Assembly: GCF_002926165.1 (NCBI RefSeq)
Contig: NZ_MAGP01000103.1
Span: forward strand, 1-64,000
Source: Micromonospora chalcea
GTDB taxonomy: Bacteria; Actinomycetota; Actinomycetes; Mycobacteriales; Micromonosporaceae
Length of the DNA: 64,000 nt
Reading direction: 5' to 3'
Position 1 is the stretch's first letter. The number at the start of each line of letters is the position of its first letter. Of this stretch, positions 10,144 to 19,837 are shown one piece after another. Below the pieces are notes generated by a model that ran no database searches, had not been told where the DNA came from, and saw nothing but the letters and a program-made list of their open reading frames with translations. Made by a program: the position numbers and the translations under genes.

Positions 10144-10719
10144 ATGGAACAGCGGACCGTCCGGCAGATCACCGACTCGCGGGTGCTCGCCGCGCTCGCC
10201 CACCCACTGCGCCGCCGGCTCATGGACGTGCTCAAGGTGTACGGCCCGTGCACCGTCGGCATGCTCGCCGACCGCACCGACCAGGCGCCGGCGAACGTGA
10301 GCCACCACCTCAAGGTGCTGGCCGCCGCCGACCTGCTGGTCGAGGCGCCCGAGCTGGCACGCGACCGCCGGGAACGCTGGTGGCGGCTGCGCGATCGCGG
10401 GGTGCGCTGGTCCAACAGCGACTTCGACGACGACCCGGCGGCCCGGGTGGTGGCCGACGCGGCCAGCTCGCTCAACCTGGAGCGGCACGCCGAGCTGGTC
10501 CGCGCCTGGCACGCCGCCCCTGACGAGGCGCACGCCGCGTGGGGAGAGGGGCCGTTCAGCACCGACAAGTGGCTGCACCTGACCCCGGACGAGCTGGCCG
10601 AGCTCAGCCGTGAGGTGATCGCGCTGTTCGCACGGTGGGCCGACCGGCCGGCGCCCGAGGACGGGCAGCGCCGCGAGCCGGTCTTCGTGTTCGCCCACGG
10701 CGTCCCGAGCCGGCCGTGA
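10144..10719 (+). CDS. ArsR-family winged-helix regulator
   Basis: A 191-residue regulator. It opens with a typical ArsR helix pair (SRVLAALAHPLRRRLMDVLK), a recognition helix (QAPANVSHHLKVLAAADLL) and a wing rich in Arg (ARDRRERWWRLRDRG), followed by an extended C-terminal domain seen in HTH_20/ArsR proteins that pair with exporters. No Cys cluster for metal sensing is evident. ATG 10144 is chosen; an in-frame GTG at 10129 lies almost on the palindrome. The MFS gene follows after about 50 bp, so this is likely its repressor. Confidence 0.9.
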   Translation: MEQRTVRQITDSRVLAALAHPLRRRLMDVLKVYGPCTVGMLADRTDQAPANVSHHLKVLAAADLLVEAPELARDRRERWWRLRDRGVRWSNSDFDDDPAARVVADAASSLNLERHAELVRAWHAAPDEAHAAWGEGPFSTDKWLHLTPDELAELSREVIALFARWADRPAPEDGQRREPVFVFAHGVPSRP

Positions 10720-10771
10720 CCGTCCACCGCGTTCCGGCGCCGTGCGGGAACGCCTTACCGGGACGCCCGTC

Positions 10772-12046
10772 GTGACCGCCCCCGCGCGCATGTCGGGGCC
10801 GGCCGCCCCGACGCGCGGAGGGCTGTTCCGGCACCGCGACTTCCGGCTGCTCTGGACCGGCCACACGGTGAGCGCCGTCGGCAGCAACATGACCGCAGTG
10901 GCGCTGCCCCTGGTCGCCGTGCTCGTGCTCGACGCGAGCACGTTCCAGGTGGCGGTGCTCACCGCCGCGGCGTGGCTGCCCTGGCTGCTGGCCGGCCTGC
11001 CGGTCGGGGCGTGGGTCGACCGGGTCCGCCGTCGCCCGGTGATGATCGCCGCCGACCTCGCCGCCGCCGCGCTGTTCGCGAGCGTCCCGGTGGCCGCCCT
11101 GCTCGGCCTGCTCACCGTCGGTCACCTGCTGGTCGTGGCGCTCGGCGCCGGACTGGCCCGGGTCTTCTTCGAGACCGCCGACCAGGTCTACCTGCCCACG
11201 CTGCTGCGTCCCGAGCAGGTGCCCGAGGCCAACGCCCGGCTGCACGCCACCCAGACCGCCAGCTACCTCGTCGGCCCGGGACTGGCCGGTCTCGTCGCCC
11301 AGCCAGTCGGCGCGGTGACCGCGGTGGCGCTGGACGCGCTCACCTTCCTGCTGTCCGCGCTCTGCCTGCGCCGGATCAGCGCGGTCGAGGCCCGGCCGCA
11401 CCGGGACGCCGGGACGACGTCGCTGCGCCGCGAGGTCGCCACCGGACTGCGGTTCGTCGTCCGCGACCCGTACCTGCGGGTGCTGACGGTCTTCGGGGCG
11501 GCGAGCAACATCGGGCTCACCGGCTACCAGGCGGTGCTCGTGGTGTTCCTGGTCCGCTCGGCCGAACTCCCGGCGGGCCTGGTCGGCCTCCTGATCGGAC
11601 TCGCCAGCCTCGGCGGCGTGATCGGCGCCGCGCTCGCCGCGCGCCTGGCTCGCCGGATCGGCAGCGCCCGGACGTTGCTGGTCGCCGGCGCCCTCACCGG
11701 GCCGCCCGCGCTGCTCATCCCGCTCGCCGGTCCCGGCGCGCGGACCGCCTGGCTGGTGCTCGGCGGTGTGCTCGTGAGCCTGGGCGTCGCGATCGGCAAC
11801 GTGGTGAAGGGCAGCTTCCGGCAGACGTACACCCCGCACCGGCTGCTCGGCCGCGTCACGGTGAGCATGCATCTGCTCAACTACGGCACCATTCCGCTGG
11901 CCGCCCTGCTCGCCGGCGCGCTGGGCGCGGCCTGGGGGCCGGGTGGCGCGATCCGGGTGATGACCGCGTGGCTGGCGTTGACCCCGCTGATCCTGCTGGC
12001 CGGGCCGCTACGGAGACGGCGCGACCTGCCGGCCGCGCCGTCCTGA
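10772..12046 (+). CDS. MFS exporter (EntS/MFS_3-like)
   Basis: A 424-residue major facilitator with about 12 transmembrane segments. It has RHRDFRLLWTGHTVSAVGSN at the N-terminus and GAWVDRVRRRPVMI as the loop 2-3 motif A variant. This subgroup resembles enterobactin/drug exporters and commonly sits beside an ArsR regulator, as here. GTG 10772 has GGGA about 9 nt upstream; another in-frame GTG at 10742 is possible. Substrate unknown. It ends at a hairpin shared with the convergent cspA. Confidence 0.9.
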   Translation: MTAPARMSGPAAPTRGGLFRHRDFRLLWTGHTVSAVGSNMTAVALPLVAVLVLDASTFQVAVLTAAAWLPWLLAGLPVGAWVDRVRRRPVMIAADLAAAALFASVPVAALLGLLTVGHLLVVALGAGLARVFFETADQVYLPTLLRPEQVPEANARLHATQTASYLVGPGLAGLVAQPVGAVTAVALDALTFLLSALCLRRISAVEARPHRDAGTTSLRREVATGLRFVVRDPYLRVLTVFGAASNIGLTGYQAVLVVFLVRSAELPAGLVGLLIGLASLGGVIGAALAARLARRIGSARTLLVAGALTGPPALLIPLAGPGARTAWLVLGGVLVSLGVAIGNVVKGSFRQTYTPHRLLGRVTVSMHLLNYGTIPLAALLAGALGAAWGPGGAIRVMTAWLALTPLILLAGPLRRRRDLPAAPS

Positions 12047-12057
12047 TGATGCGCTGC

Positions 12058-12085
12058 GGCGGCGGTCGGAGCCCCGACCGCCGCC
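12058..12085. terminator. Bidirectional hairpin terminator
   Basis: Perfect 12-bp stem (12058-12069 with 12074-12085), loop AGCC, between the convergent MFS and cspA genes. Confidence 0.75.
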
Positions 12086-12097
12086 ACCGGCACGTCA

Positions 12098-12301
12098 CTA
12101 CATCGGACGGACGTTGTCCGCCTGCGGGCCCTTCTGGCCCTGGGTCACCTCGAACTCGACCTTCTGACCCTCGTTCAGCTCGCGGTAGCCACTGCTCTGG
12201 ATGGCCGAGTAGTGGACGAACACGTCCGGGCCTCCGCCGTCCTGCTCGATGAAGCCGAAGCCCTTTTCCGAGTTGAACCACTTGACCGTGCCGGTTGCCA
12301 T
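12098..12301 (-). CDS. cspA: Cold-shock protein (CspA-type)
   Basis: A 67-residue OB-fold nucleic-acid chaperone that melts RNA secondary structure. It contains RNP1 (KGFGFI) and RNP2 (VFVHY) and ends [14 protein letters not shown], the usual actinobacterial length and tail. ATG 12301 has AGGGAGAG 5-8 nt upstream. About 180 bp separate it from the divergent methyltransferase gene, enough for the long 5-prime leader typical of csp genes, although no specific cold-box is visible. Confidence 0.95.
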   Translation of the reverse strand: MATGTVKWFNSEKGFGFIEQDGGGPDVFVHYSAIQSSGYRELNEGQKVEFEVTQGQKGPQADNVRPM

Positions 12302-12469
12302 GCGTCTCTCCCTGTTCAATGCGGGCGAGCGCCGGCCCCGCGGCCGGTGGTCGCCCTGTACCACCCCGACAGTAACCGTCCGGACCGCAATCCGCTGCCG
12401 GAAGCGCGCGGCGCGCCCGTGAATACGTGCCGCGCCGGGAAAATGACCCCGGCGCCGGGCGCGGCGCGG

Positions 12470-12475
12470 CATGCT
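12470..12475 (+). promoter_or_regulatory. Candidate leaderless -10 box for the methyltransferase gene
   Basis: CATGCT followed by exactly 7 bases and ATG 12483. The spacing matches the other leaderless candidates in this window; the hexamer deviates at the first base. Confidence 0.4.
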
Positions 12476-12482
12476 TGCCCCG

Positions 12483-13157
12483 ATGAGCACGCAGACGGCT
12501 CTGGCCGACCTGGAACAGGAGATCGCGGTGCCCGGCGCGGGCCCGGACCGCCTGCGACTGGTCGACACGCCGTTCGTGCCCGAGGTGCGCCTGCACCTGG
12601 CCGAGGACGCCATCCTGTGGTGGGCCCGGATGGAGGCCGCCGCCGGTCGGTCGCTGCCGCCGCCGTACTGGGCGTCGGTCTGGGCCGGCGGGCAGGCGCT
12701 GGCCCGGCACCTGCTCGACCACCCCGAACTGGCCGCCGGGCGGCGGGTGCTCGACCTGGCCGCCGGATCGGGGCTGGTCGCCATCGCCGCCGCGCTCGCC
12801 GGGGCGGACGAGGTGGTCGCCAACGACATCGACCCGTACGCGGTGGCGGCCGTCACTGTGAACGCCCGCGCCAACCGGGTCCGGGTGGCGGCCGACGGCG
12901 ACGACCTGCTCGACGGCGTCGCGGGCGCCGACCTGCTGGTGGCCGGGGACGTGCTCTACGACGCCGGACTGGCCGCGCGGGTCCTGCCCTACCTGCGGCG
13001 CTGCGCCGACCACGGCGTCGAGGTGCTGGTCGGCGACCCGGACCGGGGCCACCTGCCGCCGGGCGGGCTGGAGCTGGTGGCCAGCTACCCGGTGCCGACC
13101 ACCGAGCCCTCCGTCGACTCCCCGGTACGCCGGGTGCAGGTGCTGCGACCCCGATGA
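12483..13157 (+). CDS. Class I SAM-dependent methyltransferase (ETFB/NNMT-like)
   Basis: A 224-residue Rossmann methyltransferase. [17 protein letters not shown] precedes motif [21 protein letters not shown]; the acidic motif II is ANDIDPYA and motif IV is [11 protein letters not shown]. These features match the lysine methyltransferase-16 family that includes the electron-transfer flavoprotein beta methyltransferase; substrate in bacteria is often a ribosomal or metabolic protein. ATG 12483 lacks an SD, consistent with a leaderless transcript. Confidence 0.88.
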   Translation: MSTQTALADLEQEIAVPGAGPDRLRLVDTPFVPEVRLHLAEDAILWWARMEAAAGRSLPPPYWASVWAGGQALARHLLDHPELAAGRRVLDLAAGSGLVAIAAALAGADEVVANDIDPYAVAAVTVNARANRVRVAADGDDLLDGVAGADLLVAGDVLYDAGLAARVLPYLRRCADHGVEVLVGDPDRGHLPPGGLELVASYPVPTTEPSVDSPVRRVQVLRPR

Positions 13158-13233
13158 CCCTCAGGGATCTCCGGGTCGGGTGTCGGGGGCCACTGGGGGA
13201 TCATGCCCGATGTGCCGGGTGACCGGCGGGCCA

Positions 13234-13239
13234 TAGCGT
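13234..13239 (+). promoter_or_regulatory. Leaderless -10 box deciding the start of the second DedA gene
   Basis: TAGCGT, then 7 bases, then ATG 13247. This supports ATG 13247 over the in-frame GTG 13238, which would overlap the box. Confidence 0.55.
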
Positions 13240-13246
13240 GCAGCTC

Positions 13247-13855
13247 ATGAACGATCTCGTGGCCGCCGCCGGTGAGCTGCCCACCACCCTCCTGATGGGT
13301 CTGCTGGGCATCGTGATGCTCGCCGACGCCGTACCCCTGATCGGGGTGCTGGTGCCCGGCGACGCGGCGGTCCTCGCGGCGGTCGGCGCCGGTCGCCCGG
13401 CCGGCGGGGCCCTGACCGTCGCCGCGGTGGTCACCGGCTGCCTGGCCGGCTGGTCGCTGAGCTTCTTCGCCGGACGGCGCTGGGGCGGGCAGTTGCGGGA
13501 GAGCCGGGTCGGCGGCTGGATCGGCGAGTCCCGGTGGACCGCCGCCGAGACGCTGCTGCACCGCGGTGGCGGACGGATCGTGCTGGTGGCGCCGTTCCTG
13601 CCGGTGTTCAACGCGCTGCTGCCGCTGGCCGCCGGCGGGCTGCGGATGTCGTACCGGCGGTTCCTGGCCTGCGCGGCGGCGGGGGCGACCGCCTGGGCCG
13701 GGCTCTACGTGGCGCTGGGCCTGACCGCGCGGGCGCTGACCGGGCTGCTGCCCGCGGCGCTCAACCCCACGGTGCTGACCATGGCGGTCGGGCTGCTGCT
13801 CGCCGGCCCGGTGCTGCTCGCCACCCGGCGCCGCCTGCGCGCGGTCACCGGCTGA
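13247..13855 (+). CDS. DedA-family membrane protein
   Basis: A 202-residue DedA/SNARE-associated protein with 4-5 hydrophobic segments: DAVPLIGVLVPGDAAVL near the N-terminus, then RIVLVAPFLPVFNALLPLAA and GGLRMSYRRFLACAA. DedA proteins contribute to membrane homeostasis and are candidate undecaprenyl-phosphate or phospholipid translocases. The canonical Arg of the F/Y-x-R motif is replaced (LVAPFLPVFN against [11 protein letters not shown] in the other DedA protein of this window at 2081), so it belongs to a divergent branch. Single-domain, unlike the 2081 gene. Convergent with a metallo-beta-lactamase gene. Confidence 0.85.
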   Translation: MNDLVAAAGELPTTLLMGLLGIVMLADAVPLIGVLVPGDAAVLAAVGAGRPAGGALTVAAVVTGCLAGWSLSFFAGRRWGGQLRESRVGGWIGESRWTAAETLLHRGGGRIVLVAPFLPVFNALLPLAAGGLRMSYRRFLACAAAGATAWAGLYVALGLTARALTGLLPAALNPTVLTMAVGLLLAGPVLLATRRRLRAVTG

Positions 13856-13859
13856 CCGC

Positions 13860-13896
13860 GCCCGGCCCGGCCGCCACGGGGGAGGCCGGACCGGGC
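13860..13896. terminator. Bidirectional hairpin terminator
   Basis: 13-bp stem (13860-13872 with 13884-13896) with one mismatch and an 11-nt loop, in the 45-bp gap between convergent genes. Confidence 0.65.
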
Positions 13897-13900
13897 GTGT

Positions 13901-14572
13901 TCACCAGCCGCGGGCGCGCCACTGCGGCAGCGCGGGCCGCTCGGCGCCGATGGTGCTGTCCTTGCCGTGGCCCGGGTAGAACCAGGTGTCGTCGGGCAGC
14001 CGGTCGAAGAGCTTGGCCTCGACGTCGTCGATGAGCTGCCCGAAGCGCTCCGGGTCCTGGTCGGTGTTGCCGACGCCGCCCGGGAAGAGAGAGTCGCCGG
14101 TGAACAGGTGCGGGGTGCCGGAGGGGTCGCGGTAGAGCAGCGCGATCGAGCCCGGCGTGTGCCCGCGCAGGTGGATGACCTCCAGCGCGCAGTCGCCGAC
14201 CGGCACCGTGTCGCCCTCGCCGAGCCGCTCGGCGGAGATGGGCAGGCCCTCGGCGTCGTCGGCGTGCACGAGCGCGCGCGCCCCGGTCTTGGCCACCACC
14301 TCTTCCAGCGCGACCCAGTGGTCCATGTGCTGGTGCGTGGTCACCACGGCGGCCAGCCCGCCGTCGCCGGCCAGCTCCAGCAGGCGTGGCGCCTCGTTCG
14401 CGGCGTCGATCAGCACCTGCTCGCCGGTGGCGTTGCAGCGCAGCAGGTAGGCGTTGTTGTCCATCGGGCCCACCGACAGCTTGGTGACGGTGAGCCGGTC
14501 GAGCTCGCGCACGGCCGGCGGCCCGCCGGGCGTGACGTCTCCGGTGTAGGTCATGACGATGTTCAGATCCAT
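13901..14572 (-). CDS. MBL-fold metallohydrolase (glyoxalase II-like)
   Basis: A 223-residue metallo-beta-lactamase-fold hydrolase. The metal-binding signature THQHMDHW (HxHxDH) is complete, followed by GHTPGS, FTGDSLFPGG and YPGHG, as in hydroxyacylglutathione/mycothiol-thioester hydrolases. The ATG at 14572 overlaps the stop of the upstream isomerase gene by 10 nt; an in-frame ATG at 14551 is an alternative start. Its tight coupling with a mycothiol-type isomerase suggests both act on mycothiol-linked substrates (inference). Confidence 0.88.
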   Translation of the reverse strand: MDLNIVMTYTGDVTPGGPPAVRELDRLTVTKLSVGPMDNNAYLLRCNATGEQVLIDAANEAPRLLELAGDGGLAAVVTTHQHMDHWVALEEVVAKTGARALVHADDAEGLPISAERLGEGDTVPVGDCALEVIHLRGHTPGSIALLYRDPSGTPHLFTGDSLFPGGVGNTDQDPERFGQLIDDVEAKLFDRLPDDTWFYPGHGKDSTIGAERPALPQWRARGW

Positions 14573-15279
14573 TCCGGTGGGTTGGGCAGAGGGCCGTCGG
14601 GGTCGACGGTGAGCAGCTCGCCCGCGCCCCGGCCGGTCAGCCAGGCGGCGAGTTCCGGCGCGGGGCCGGTGACCGTGGGCGCCCCCTCGGGGTCACCCAC
14701 GACGAGTTCGGAGGCCGCGCCGTCGAAGCGCAGCACCATGGCCGGCGCGGCCGGATTGCCGGACAGCCCGGTCACCACCTCGTGCAGCAGCCGCTGGGCG
14801 AACGCCTCCGGCCAGTCCGCCGGAAGGTAACCGGCCGCCAGGTCGACGTGGTGGACCTCGACCTCGCGCAGCCGGCCCCAGACCAGCATCGCCGCCGGCC
14901 AGGGGCCGCGCCGGGTCTGCACGGTGGCGCCCCAGGCGTCCACGGGCATCGCCGCGACCGCCGCGTCGAAGCGCTGGCCGCTGCGGCGTACGTCGTCGAG
15001 CAGGTCGGCCGGACCCCGGTCGGCGCCGGCGTCGATGTCGGCGGCGCGGGCCTGCGCCGAGGCGTACATCGGGATGTCCTCGCCGGTGCGCGCGGCGGTG
15101 AGCAGGTTGACGAACCCGTCGGCGTTGCGGGCCAGGTGGGTGAGCACGTGCGCCCGGGACCAGCCCGGCAGCAGCGAGGGCGCCGCGACGTCCGCCGCGG
15201 TCAGGCCGGACACGGTACGCAGGAGACGGTCGTTCGCCTCGGCCAGCGGACCGGTCAGCAGCAGGGGGTCGGTGGTCAT
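14563..15279 (-). CDS. Mycothiol-dependent maleylpyruvate isomerase-family protein (DinB-like)
   Basis: A 238-residue four-helix-bundle protein of the TIGR03083 / maleylpyruvate isomerase N-terminal family. Metal ligands fit the family pattern: His in SRAHVLTHLARN, and Glu and His in LREVEVHHVDLA. Family members use mycothiol, the actinobacterial thiol, as cofactor for isomerisation or transferase reactions; the actual substrate cannot be read from sequence. ATG 15279 is chosen because family similarity starts there. It is followed with overlap by the MBL-fold gene. Confidence 0.85.
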   Translation of the reverse strand: MTTDPLLLTGPLAEANDRLLRTVSGLTAADVAAPSLLPGWSRAHVLTHLARNADGFVNLLTAARTGEDIPMYASAQARAADIDAGADRGPADLLDDVRRSGQRFDAAVAAMPVDAWGATVQTRRGPWPAAMLVWGRLREVEVHHVDLAAGYLPADWPEAFAQRLLHEVVTGLSGNPAAPAMVLRFDGAASELVVGDPEGAPTVTGPAPELAAWLTGRGAGELLTVDPDGPLPNPPEWI

Positions 15280-15500
15280 CGCGTTCTCACGGTTCGACAC
15301 TAGCGGGCCCGGGCAGGGCGCGCCGCCGGGGAAATCGCTTTCGGCGCGTCGGCGCGGCACCTACCGTCGGGGCCGACGACCTGGGCCGCCCGGTCCGCGT
15401 CGTCGCCAACGCGGCACCGGGAGTCGGAGAGGAGGTGGTGTGCATGCCGGTCGCAGCGCGTGTGCTCCACCACGTATCCCTCGACACCGAAGAGGACACC

Positions 15501-16580
15501 ATGACTCTCGACCTGACCGCCCTCGGCTGGGACGCCGGCTGGGCGGCCCACCTCGACCGGCGCGCCGGCCACCGTCCCGGGCGGGTCGCCCGGGTGGACC
15601 GGGGCGTCTGCACCGTGCTGAGCCCGCAGGGGCCGGTGCGGGCCAGCCTCGGCGGCGCCGTGCTCGCCGCCGCCGCCCGTGACCTGACCGCGCTGCCCTG
15701 CGCGGGCGACTGGGTGCTGCTGTCCACCTGGCCGGACGGCCCGGTCACGGTGGAGGCGGTGCTGCCGCGGCGTACCGCGCTGGTGCGCCGTACCGCCGGC
15801 AAGGACGCCAGCGGCCAGGTGCTGGCCGCCAACCTCGACGCCGCCGCGGTGGTCGAGCCGGTGCACCCGGAACCGGACGCCGCGCGGATCGAACGGCTGC
15901 TCTCCCTGGCGCACGAATCCGGGGCGCAGCCGCTCGTCGTGCTCACCAAGGCCGACCTGGCCGCCGACCCGGAGGCGGTGGCCCGGCAGCTGGCCGACCT
16001 CGCGCCGGGCGTGCCGGTGCTGCCGGTCAGCGCCGAGCGGGGCGCCGGCCTGGCGCCGCTGCGCCGGTTCGTCGGCCCCGGGCGCACGCTCGGCCTGCTC
16101 GGCCCCTCCGGCGCCGGCAAGTCGAGCCTGGTCAACGCGCTGGCCGGGGCGGACGTGATGCGCACCCAGGCGATCCGCCGCGTCGACGGCAAGGGCCGGC
16201 ACACCACCACCTGGCGGTCGCTGGTGCCGCTGCCGGGTGGGGGAGCGGTGCTGGACACCCCCGGCGTACGGGCGGTCGGCCTGCTCGACGGCGCGGCCGG
16301 CCTGGACCGTGCCTTCGCCGACATCGCCGAGCTGGCCGCCGGCTGCCGGTACGGCGACTGCGCCCACGACGCCGAGCCGGGCTGCGCGGTGCGCGACGCG
16401 CTGGAGGACGGCGCGCTGCCGGTGCGCCGCTGGGAGAGCTGGCGCCGGCTGCAGCGGGAGATCGATTTCGAGGGCGGCCGGCGCGCGGCCCGGCTGGCGG
16501 CCGAACGGCGGGGCGGCTGGCGGGGCGGGCGGCGACGTACCGGGCGTCCGGCGCCGCCCCCGGCACCCGGGGCATTCTGA
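15501..16580 (+). CDS. rsgA: Ribosome small-subunit-dependent GTPase RsgA
   Basis: Circularly permuted GTPase that checks 30S subunit maturation. In order: an N-terminal OB domain (GRVARVDRGVCTVL), G4 TKAD, G1 GPSGAGKSS, G2/G3 with DTPG, and a C-terminal zinc site CRYGDCAHDAEPGC. From ATG 15501 (GAGG 5 nt upstream) the product has 359 residues and begins where family homology begins. An in-frame ATG at 15444 has a better SD (AGGAGGT at 15430-15436, 7-nt spacing) and would add 19 residues (MPVAARVLHHVSLDTEEDT). Both starts may be used. Divergent from the isomerase gene. Confidence 0.92.
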   Translation: MTLDLTALGWDAGWAAHLDRRAGHRPGRVARVDRGVCTVLSPQGPVRASLGGAVLAAAARDLTALPCAGDWVLLSTWPDGPVTVEAVLPRRTALVRRTAGKDASGQVLAANLDAAAVVEPVHPEPDAARIERLLSLAHESGAQPLVVLTKADLAADPEAVARQLADLAPGVPVLPVSAERGAGLAPLRRFVGPGRTLGLLGPSGAGKSSLVNALAGADVMRTQAIRRVDGKGRHTTTWRSLVPLPGGGAVLDTPGVRAVGLLDGAAGLDRAFADIAELAAGCRYGDCAHDAEPGCAVRDALEDGALPVRRWESWRRLQREIDFEGGRRAARLAAERRGGWRGGRRRTGRPAPPPAPGAF

Positions 16581-16677
16581 ACCTGCGCGAGCCGGTCGGG
16601 TGGGCGTGAGTGGTTCCCGCCCGACCGGCCTGAGCTGGGGGAATGTTCGCGAGACGGAAGTTGTCATACGTCGGGGC

Positions 16678-16683
16678 TAGAGT
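16678..16683 (+). promoter_or_regulatory. Candidate -10 box upstream of uvrA
   Basis: TAGAGT about 105 bp before the uvrA start, giving a leader with an SD. No convincing -35 or complete LexA palindrome is seen near it; a lone GTTCG half-site occurs at 16645-16649. Confidence 0.35.
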
Positions 16684-16788
16684 TGCTGAGGCGTCTTCTC
16701 TGCGCCCCGACAACCTGTGAAAACCACCCAGACCCGGCGTCTGGTGCACAGATCCGCCTCATATTCTTCTTCCGGGAGCACACGCACC

Positions 16789-19737
16789 GTGGCCGACCGA
16801 CTGATCATCCGTGGCGCGCGCGAGCACAACCTGCGTGACGTCAGTCTCGACCTGCCCCGGGACGCCCTGATCGTCTTCACCGGGCTGTCCGGTTCGGGCA
16901 AGTCGAGCCTGGCGTTCGACACCATCTTCGCCGAGGGGCAGCGCCGCTACGTCGAGTCGCTGTCGTCGTACGCCCGGCAGTTCCTCGGGCAGATGGACAA
17001 GCCCGACGTCGACTTCATCGAGGGTCTCAGCCCCGCCGTCTCCATCGACCAGAAGTCCACCTCGCGCAACCCGCGCTCCACCGTCGGCACCATCACCGAG
17101 GTCTACGACTACCTCCGCCTGCTGTTCGCCCGCATCGGAGAGCCGCACTGCCCGATCTGCGGCGAGCGGATCTCCAAGCAGAGCCCGCAGCAGATCGTCG
17201 ACCGGGTCCTGGCCATGGCCGAGGGCACCCGGTTCATGGTGCTCGCGCCGGTGGTGCGCGGCCGCAAGGGCGAGTACGTCGACCTGTTCGCCGAGCTCCA
17301 GGCCAAGGGCTACGCCCGGGCCCGGGTCGACGGCGTGGTGCACCCGCTGACCGAGCCGCCGAAGCTCAAGAAGCAGGAGAAGCACACCATCGAGGTGGTG
17401 ATCGACCGGCTCAGCGTCAAGCCCAGCGCCAAGCAGCGGCTGACCGACTCGGTCGAGGCCGCGCTCGGTCTCTCCGGCGGCCTGGTGCTGCTCGACTTCG
17501 TCGACCTGCCGGAGGACGACCCGGCCCGGGAGCGCCGCTACTCCGAGCACCTGGCCTGCCCGAACGACCACCCCCTCGCGATCGAGGACCTGGAACCCCG
17601 GGTCTTCTCCTTCAACGCGCCCTACGGCGCCTGCCCCGAGTGCACCGGCCTGGGCACGAAGAAGGAGGTCGACCCCGAGCTGGTCATCCCCGACCCGGAG
17701 CGCACGCTGCGCGAGGGCGCGATCCAGCCGTGGGCCACCGGGCACAACCTCGAATACTTCCTGCGGCTGCTGGAGGCGCTCGGCGAGGCCGAGCACTTCG
17801 ACATCGACACGCCGTGGCGGAAGCTGCCGTCGCGGGCGCAGAAGACGATCCTGCACGGCTCCGACGACCAGGTGCACGTGCGCTACCGCAACAAGTACGG
17901 CCGCGAGCGCTCCTACTACACCGGCTTCGAGGGCGTGGTGCAGTGGATCGAGCGCCGGCACACCGACACCGAGTCGGAGTGGTCCCGGGAGAAGTACGAG
18001 GGCTACATGCGGGACGTGCCCTGCGCGGCCTGCGGCGGCGCACGGCTCAAGCCCGAGGTGCTCGCGGTCACCCTGGCCGGCAAGAGCATCGCCGAGGTCT
18101 GCAACCTGTCCGTGGGCGAGGCCGCCGACCTGCTCGCCGGCATCGAGCTGACCGACCGGCAGAAGATGATCGCCGAGCGGGTGCTCAAGGAGATCAACGC
18201 CCGGCTGAAGTTCCTGCTCGACGTCGGGCTGGACTACCTCTCCCTGGACCGGCCCGCCGGCACGCTCTCCGGCGGCGAGGCGCAGCGCATCCGGCTCGCC
18301 ACCCAGATCGGCTCCGGCCTGGTCGGCGTGCTCTACGTGCTCGACGAGCCGTCGATCGGCCTGCACCAGCGCGACAACCACCGGCTCATCGAGACGCTGC
18401 TGCGGCTGCGCGGGCTGGGCAACACGCTGATCGTGGTCGAGCACGACGAGGACACCATCCGGGTGGCCGACTGGATCGTCGACATCGGCCCGGGCGCGGG
18501 CGAGCACGGCGGCAAGATCGTGCACAGCGGCTCGGTGCCGGCGCTGCTCGACAACACCGAGTCGGTCACCGGGGCGTACCTGTCCGGGCGCAAGTCCATT
18601 CCGACGCCTGCCGGCCGCCGGCCGCAGACACCGGGCCGCGAGCTGGTGGTGCACGGCGCGCGCGAGCACAACCTGCGCAACCTCACCGTGAGCTTCCCGC
18701 TCGGCCAGCTCATCGCGGTCACCGGAGTCAGCGGCTCGGGCAAGTCGACGCTCGTCAACGACATCCTCTACACGGTGCTAGCCAACCAGATCAACGGCGC
18801 CCGGCTGGTGCCCGGCCGGCACACCCGCATCACCGGCCTGGAGCACGTGGACAAGGTCGTCGGCGTGGACCAGTCGCCGATCGGGCGTACCCCGCGCTCC
18901 AACCCGGCCACCTACACCGGGGTCTGGGACCACATCCGCAAGCTCTTCGCCGAGACCACCGAGGCCAAGGTCCGGGGGTACGGCCCGGGCCGATTCTCGT
19001 TCAACGTCAAGGGCGGGCGCTGCGAGGCGTGCTCCGGCGACGGCACCATCAAGATCGAGATGAACTTCCTGCCGGACGTCTACGTCCCCTGCGAGGTGTG
19101 CAAGGGCGCGCGCTACAACCGCGAGACGCTCGAGGTGCACTACAAGGGCAAGACGGTCGCCGAGGTGCTGGACATGCCGATCGAGGAGGCGGCCGAGTTC
19201 TTCTCCGCCATCCCGGCCATCCACCGGCACCTCCGGACGCTGGTCGACGTCGGCCTCGGCTACGTGCGCCTCGGCCAGCCCGCGCCGACGCTGTCCGGCG
19301 GTGAGGCGCAGCGCGTCAAGCTCGCCTCCGAGCTGCAGAAGCGCTCCACCGGCCGCACCGTCTACGTGCTCGACGAGCCGACCACCGGCCTGCACTTCGA
19401 GGACATCCGCAAGCTGCTGATGGTGCTGGAGGGGCTGGTCGACAAGGGCAACACCGTCATCACCATCGAGCACAACCTCGACGTGATCAAGACGGCCGAC
19501 TGGCTCATCGACATGGGCCCGGAGGGTGGCCACCGGGGCGGCACGGTCCTCGCCACCGGCACGCCGGAGGAGGTCGCCGAGGTGCCGGAGAGCCACACCG
19601 CCCAGTTCCTGCGGCCGATCCTCAAGCTCGACGGCAAGGCCAAGGGCGCCAAGGCGGCCACCAGCCGGGCGGCCAAGGCCAACGGCAACGGCGGCGCCAA
19701 GCCGCGGGCCCGCAAGGTGCCGGCCGCGGCGCGCTGA
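16789..19737 (+). CDS. uvrA: Excinuclease ABC subunit A
   Basis: DNA damage sensor of nucleotide excision repair; dimer with two ABC ATPase modules that loads UvrB. The 982-residue protein has P-loops GLSGSGKSS and GVSGSGKST, two LSGGEAQR signatures, and zinc modules [15 protein letters not shown] and CEACSGDG...CEVCKG. GTG 16789 ([15 protein letters not shown]) is chosen: GGGAG lies 10 nt upstream and homology starts there, whereas GTG 16717 would add 24 poorly conserved residues. The tail is Lys/Ala-rich. uvrC lies 660 bp downstream, separated by a Rieske gene. Confidence 0.98.
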   Translation: MADRLIIRGAREHNLRDVSLDLPRDALIVFTGLSGSGKSSLAFDTIFAEGQRRYVESLSSYARQFLGQMDKPDVDFIEGLSPAVSIDQKSTSRNPRSTVGTITEVYDYLRLLFARIGEPHCPICGERISKQSPQQIVDRVLAMAEGTRFMVLAPVVRGRKGEYVDLFAELQAKGYARARVDGVVHPLTEPPKLKKQEKHTIEVVIDRLSVKPSAKQRLTDSVEAALGLSGGLVLLDFVDLPEDDPARERRYSEHLACPNDHPLAIEDLEPRVFSFNAPYGACPECTGLGTKKEVDPELVIPDPERTLREGAIQPWATGHNLEYFLRLLEALGEAEHFDIDTPWRKLPSRAQKTILHGSDDQVHVRYRNKYGRERSYYTGFEGVVQWIERRHTDTESEWSREKYEGYMRDVPCAACGGARLKPEVLAVTLAGKSIAEVCNLSVGEAADLLAGIELTDRQKMIAERVLKEINARLKFLLDVGLDYLSLDRPAGTLSGGEAQRIRLATQIGSGLVGVLYVLDEPSIGLHQRDNHRLIETLLRLRGLGNTLIVVEHDEDTIRVADWIVDIGPGAGEHGGKIVHSGSVPALLDNTESVTGAYLSGRKSIPTPAGRRPQTPGRELVVHGAREHNLRNLTVSFPLGQLIAVTGVSGSGKSTLVNDILYTVLANQINGARLVPGRHTRITGLEHVDKVVGVDQSPIGRTPRSNPATYTGVWDHIRKLFAETTEAKVRGYGPGRFSFNVKGGRCEACSGDGTIKIEMNFLPDVYVPCEVCKGARYNRETLEVHYKGKTVAEVLDMPIEEAAEFFSAIPAIHRHLRTLVDVGLGYVRLGQPAPTLSGGEAQRVKLASELQKRSTGRTVYVLDEPTTGLHFEDIRKLLMVLEGLVDKGNTVITIEHNLDVIKTADWLIDMGPEGGHRGGTVLATGTPEEVAEVPESHTAQFLRPILKLDGKAKGAKAATSRAAKANGNGGAKPRARKVPAAAR

Positions 19738-19837
19738 CCGACGTCCTCCATGCGATGCCCGGTACGTTGACGCGCCAGTATGAACCGTGCCCCACGCTGG
19801 TGCGTGTTTCCGCAGTAAGCCGAGAGAAAGGCCGGAT

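Noticed and set aside
16641-16655. Possible LexA/SOS box upstream of uvrA
   Set aside because: Only one GTTCG half-site is present; the complementary GAAC half at proper spacing is missing.
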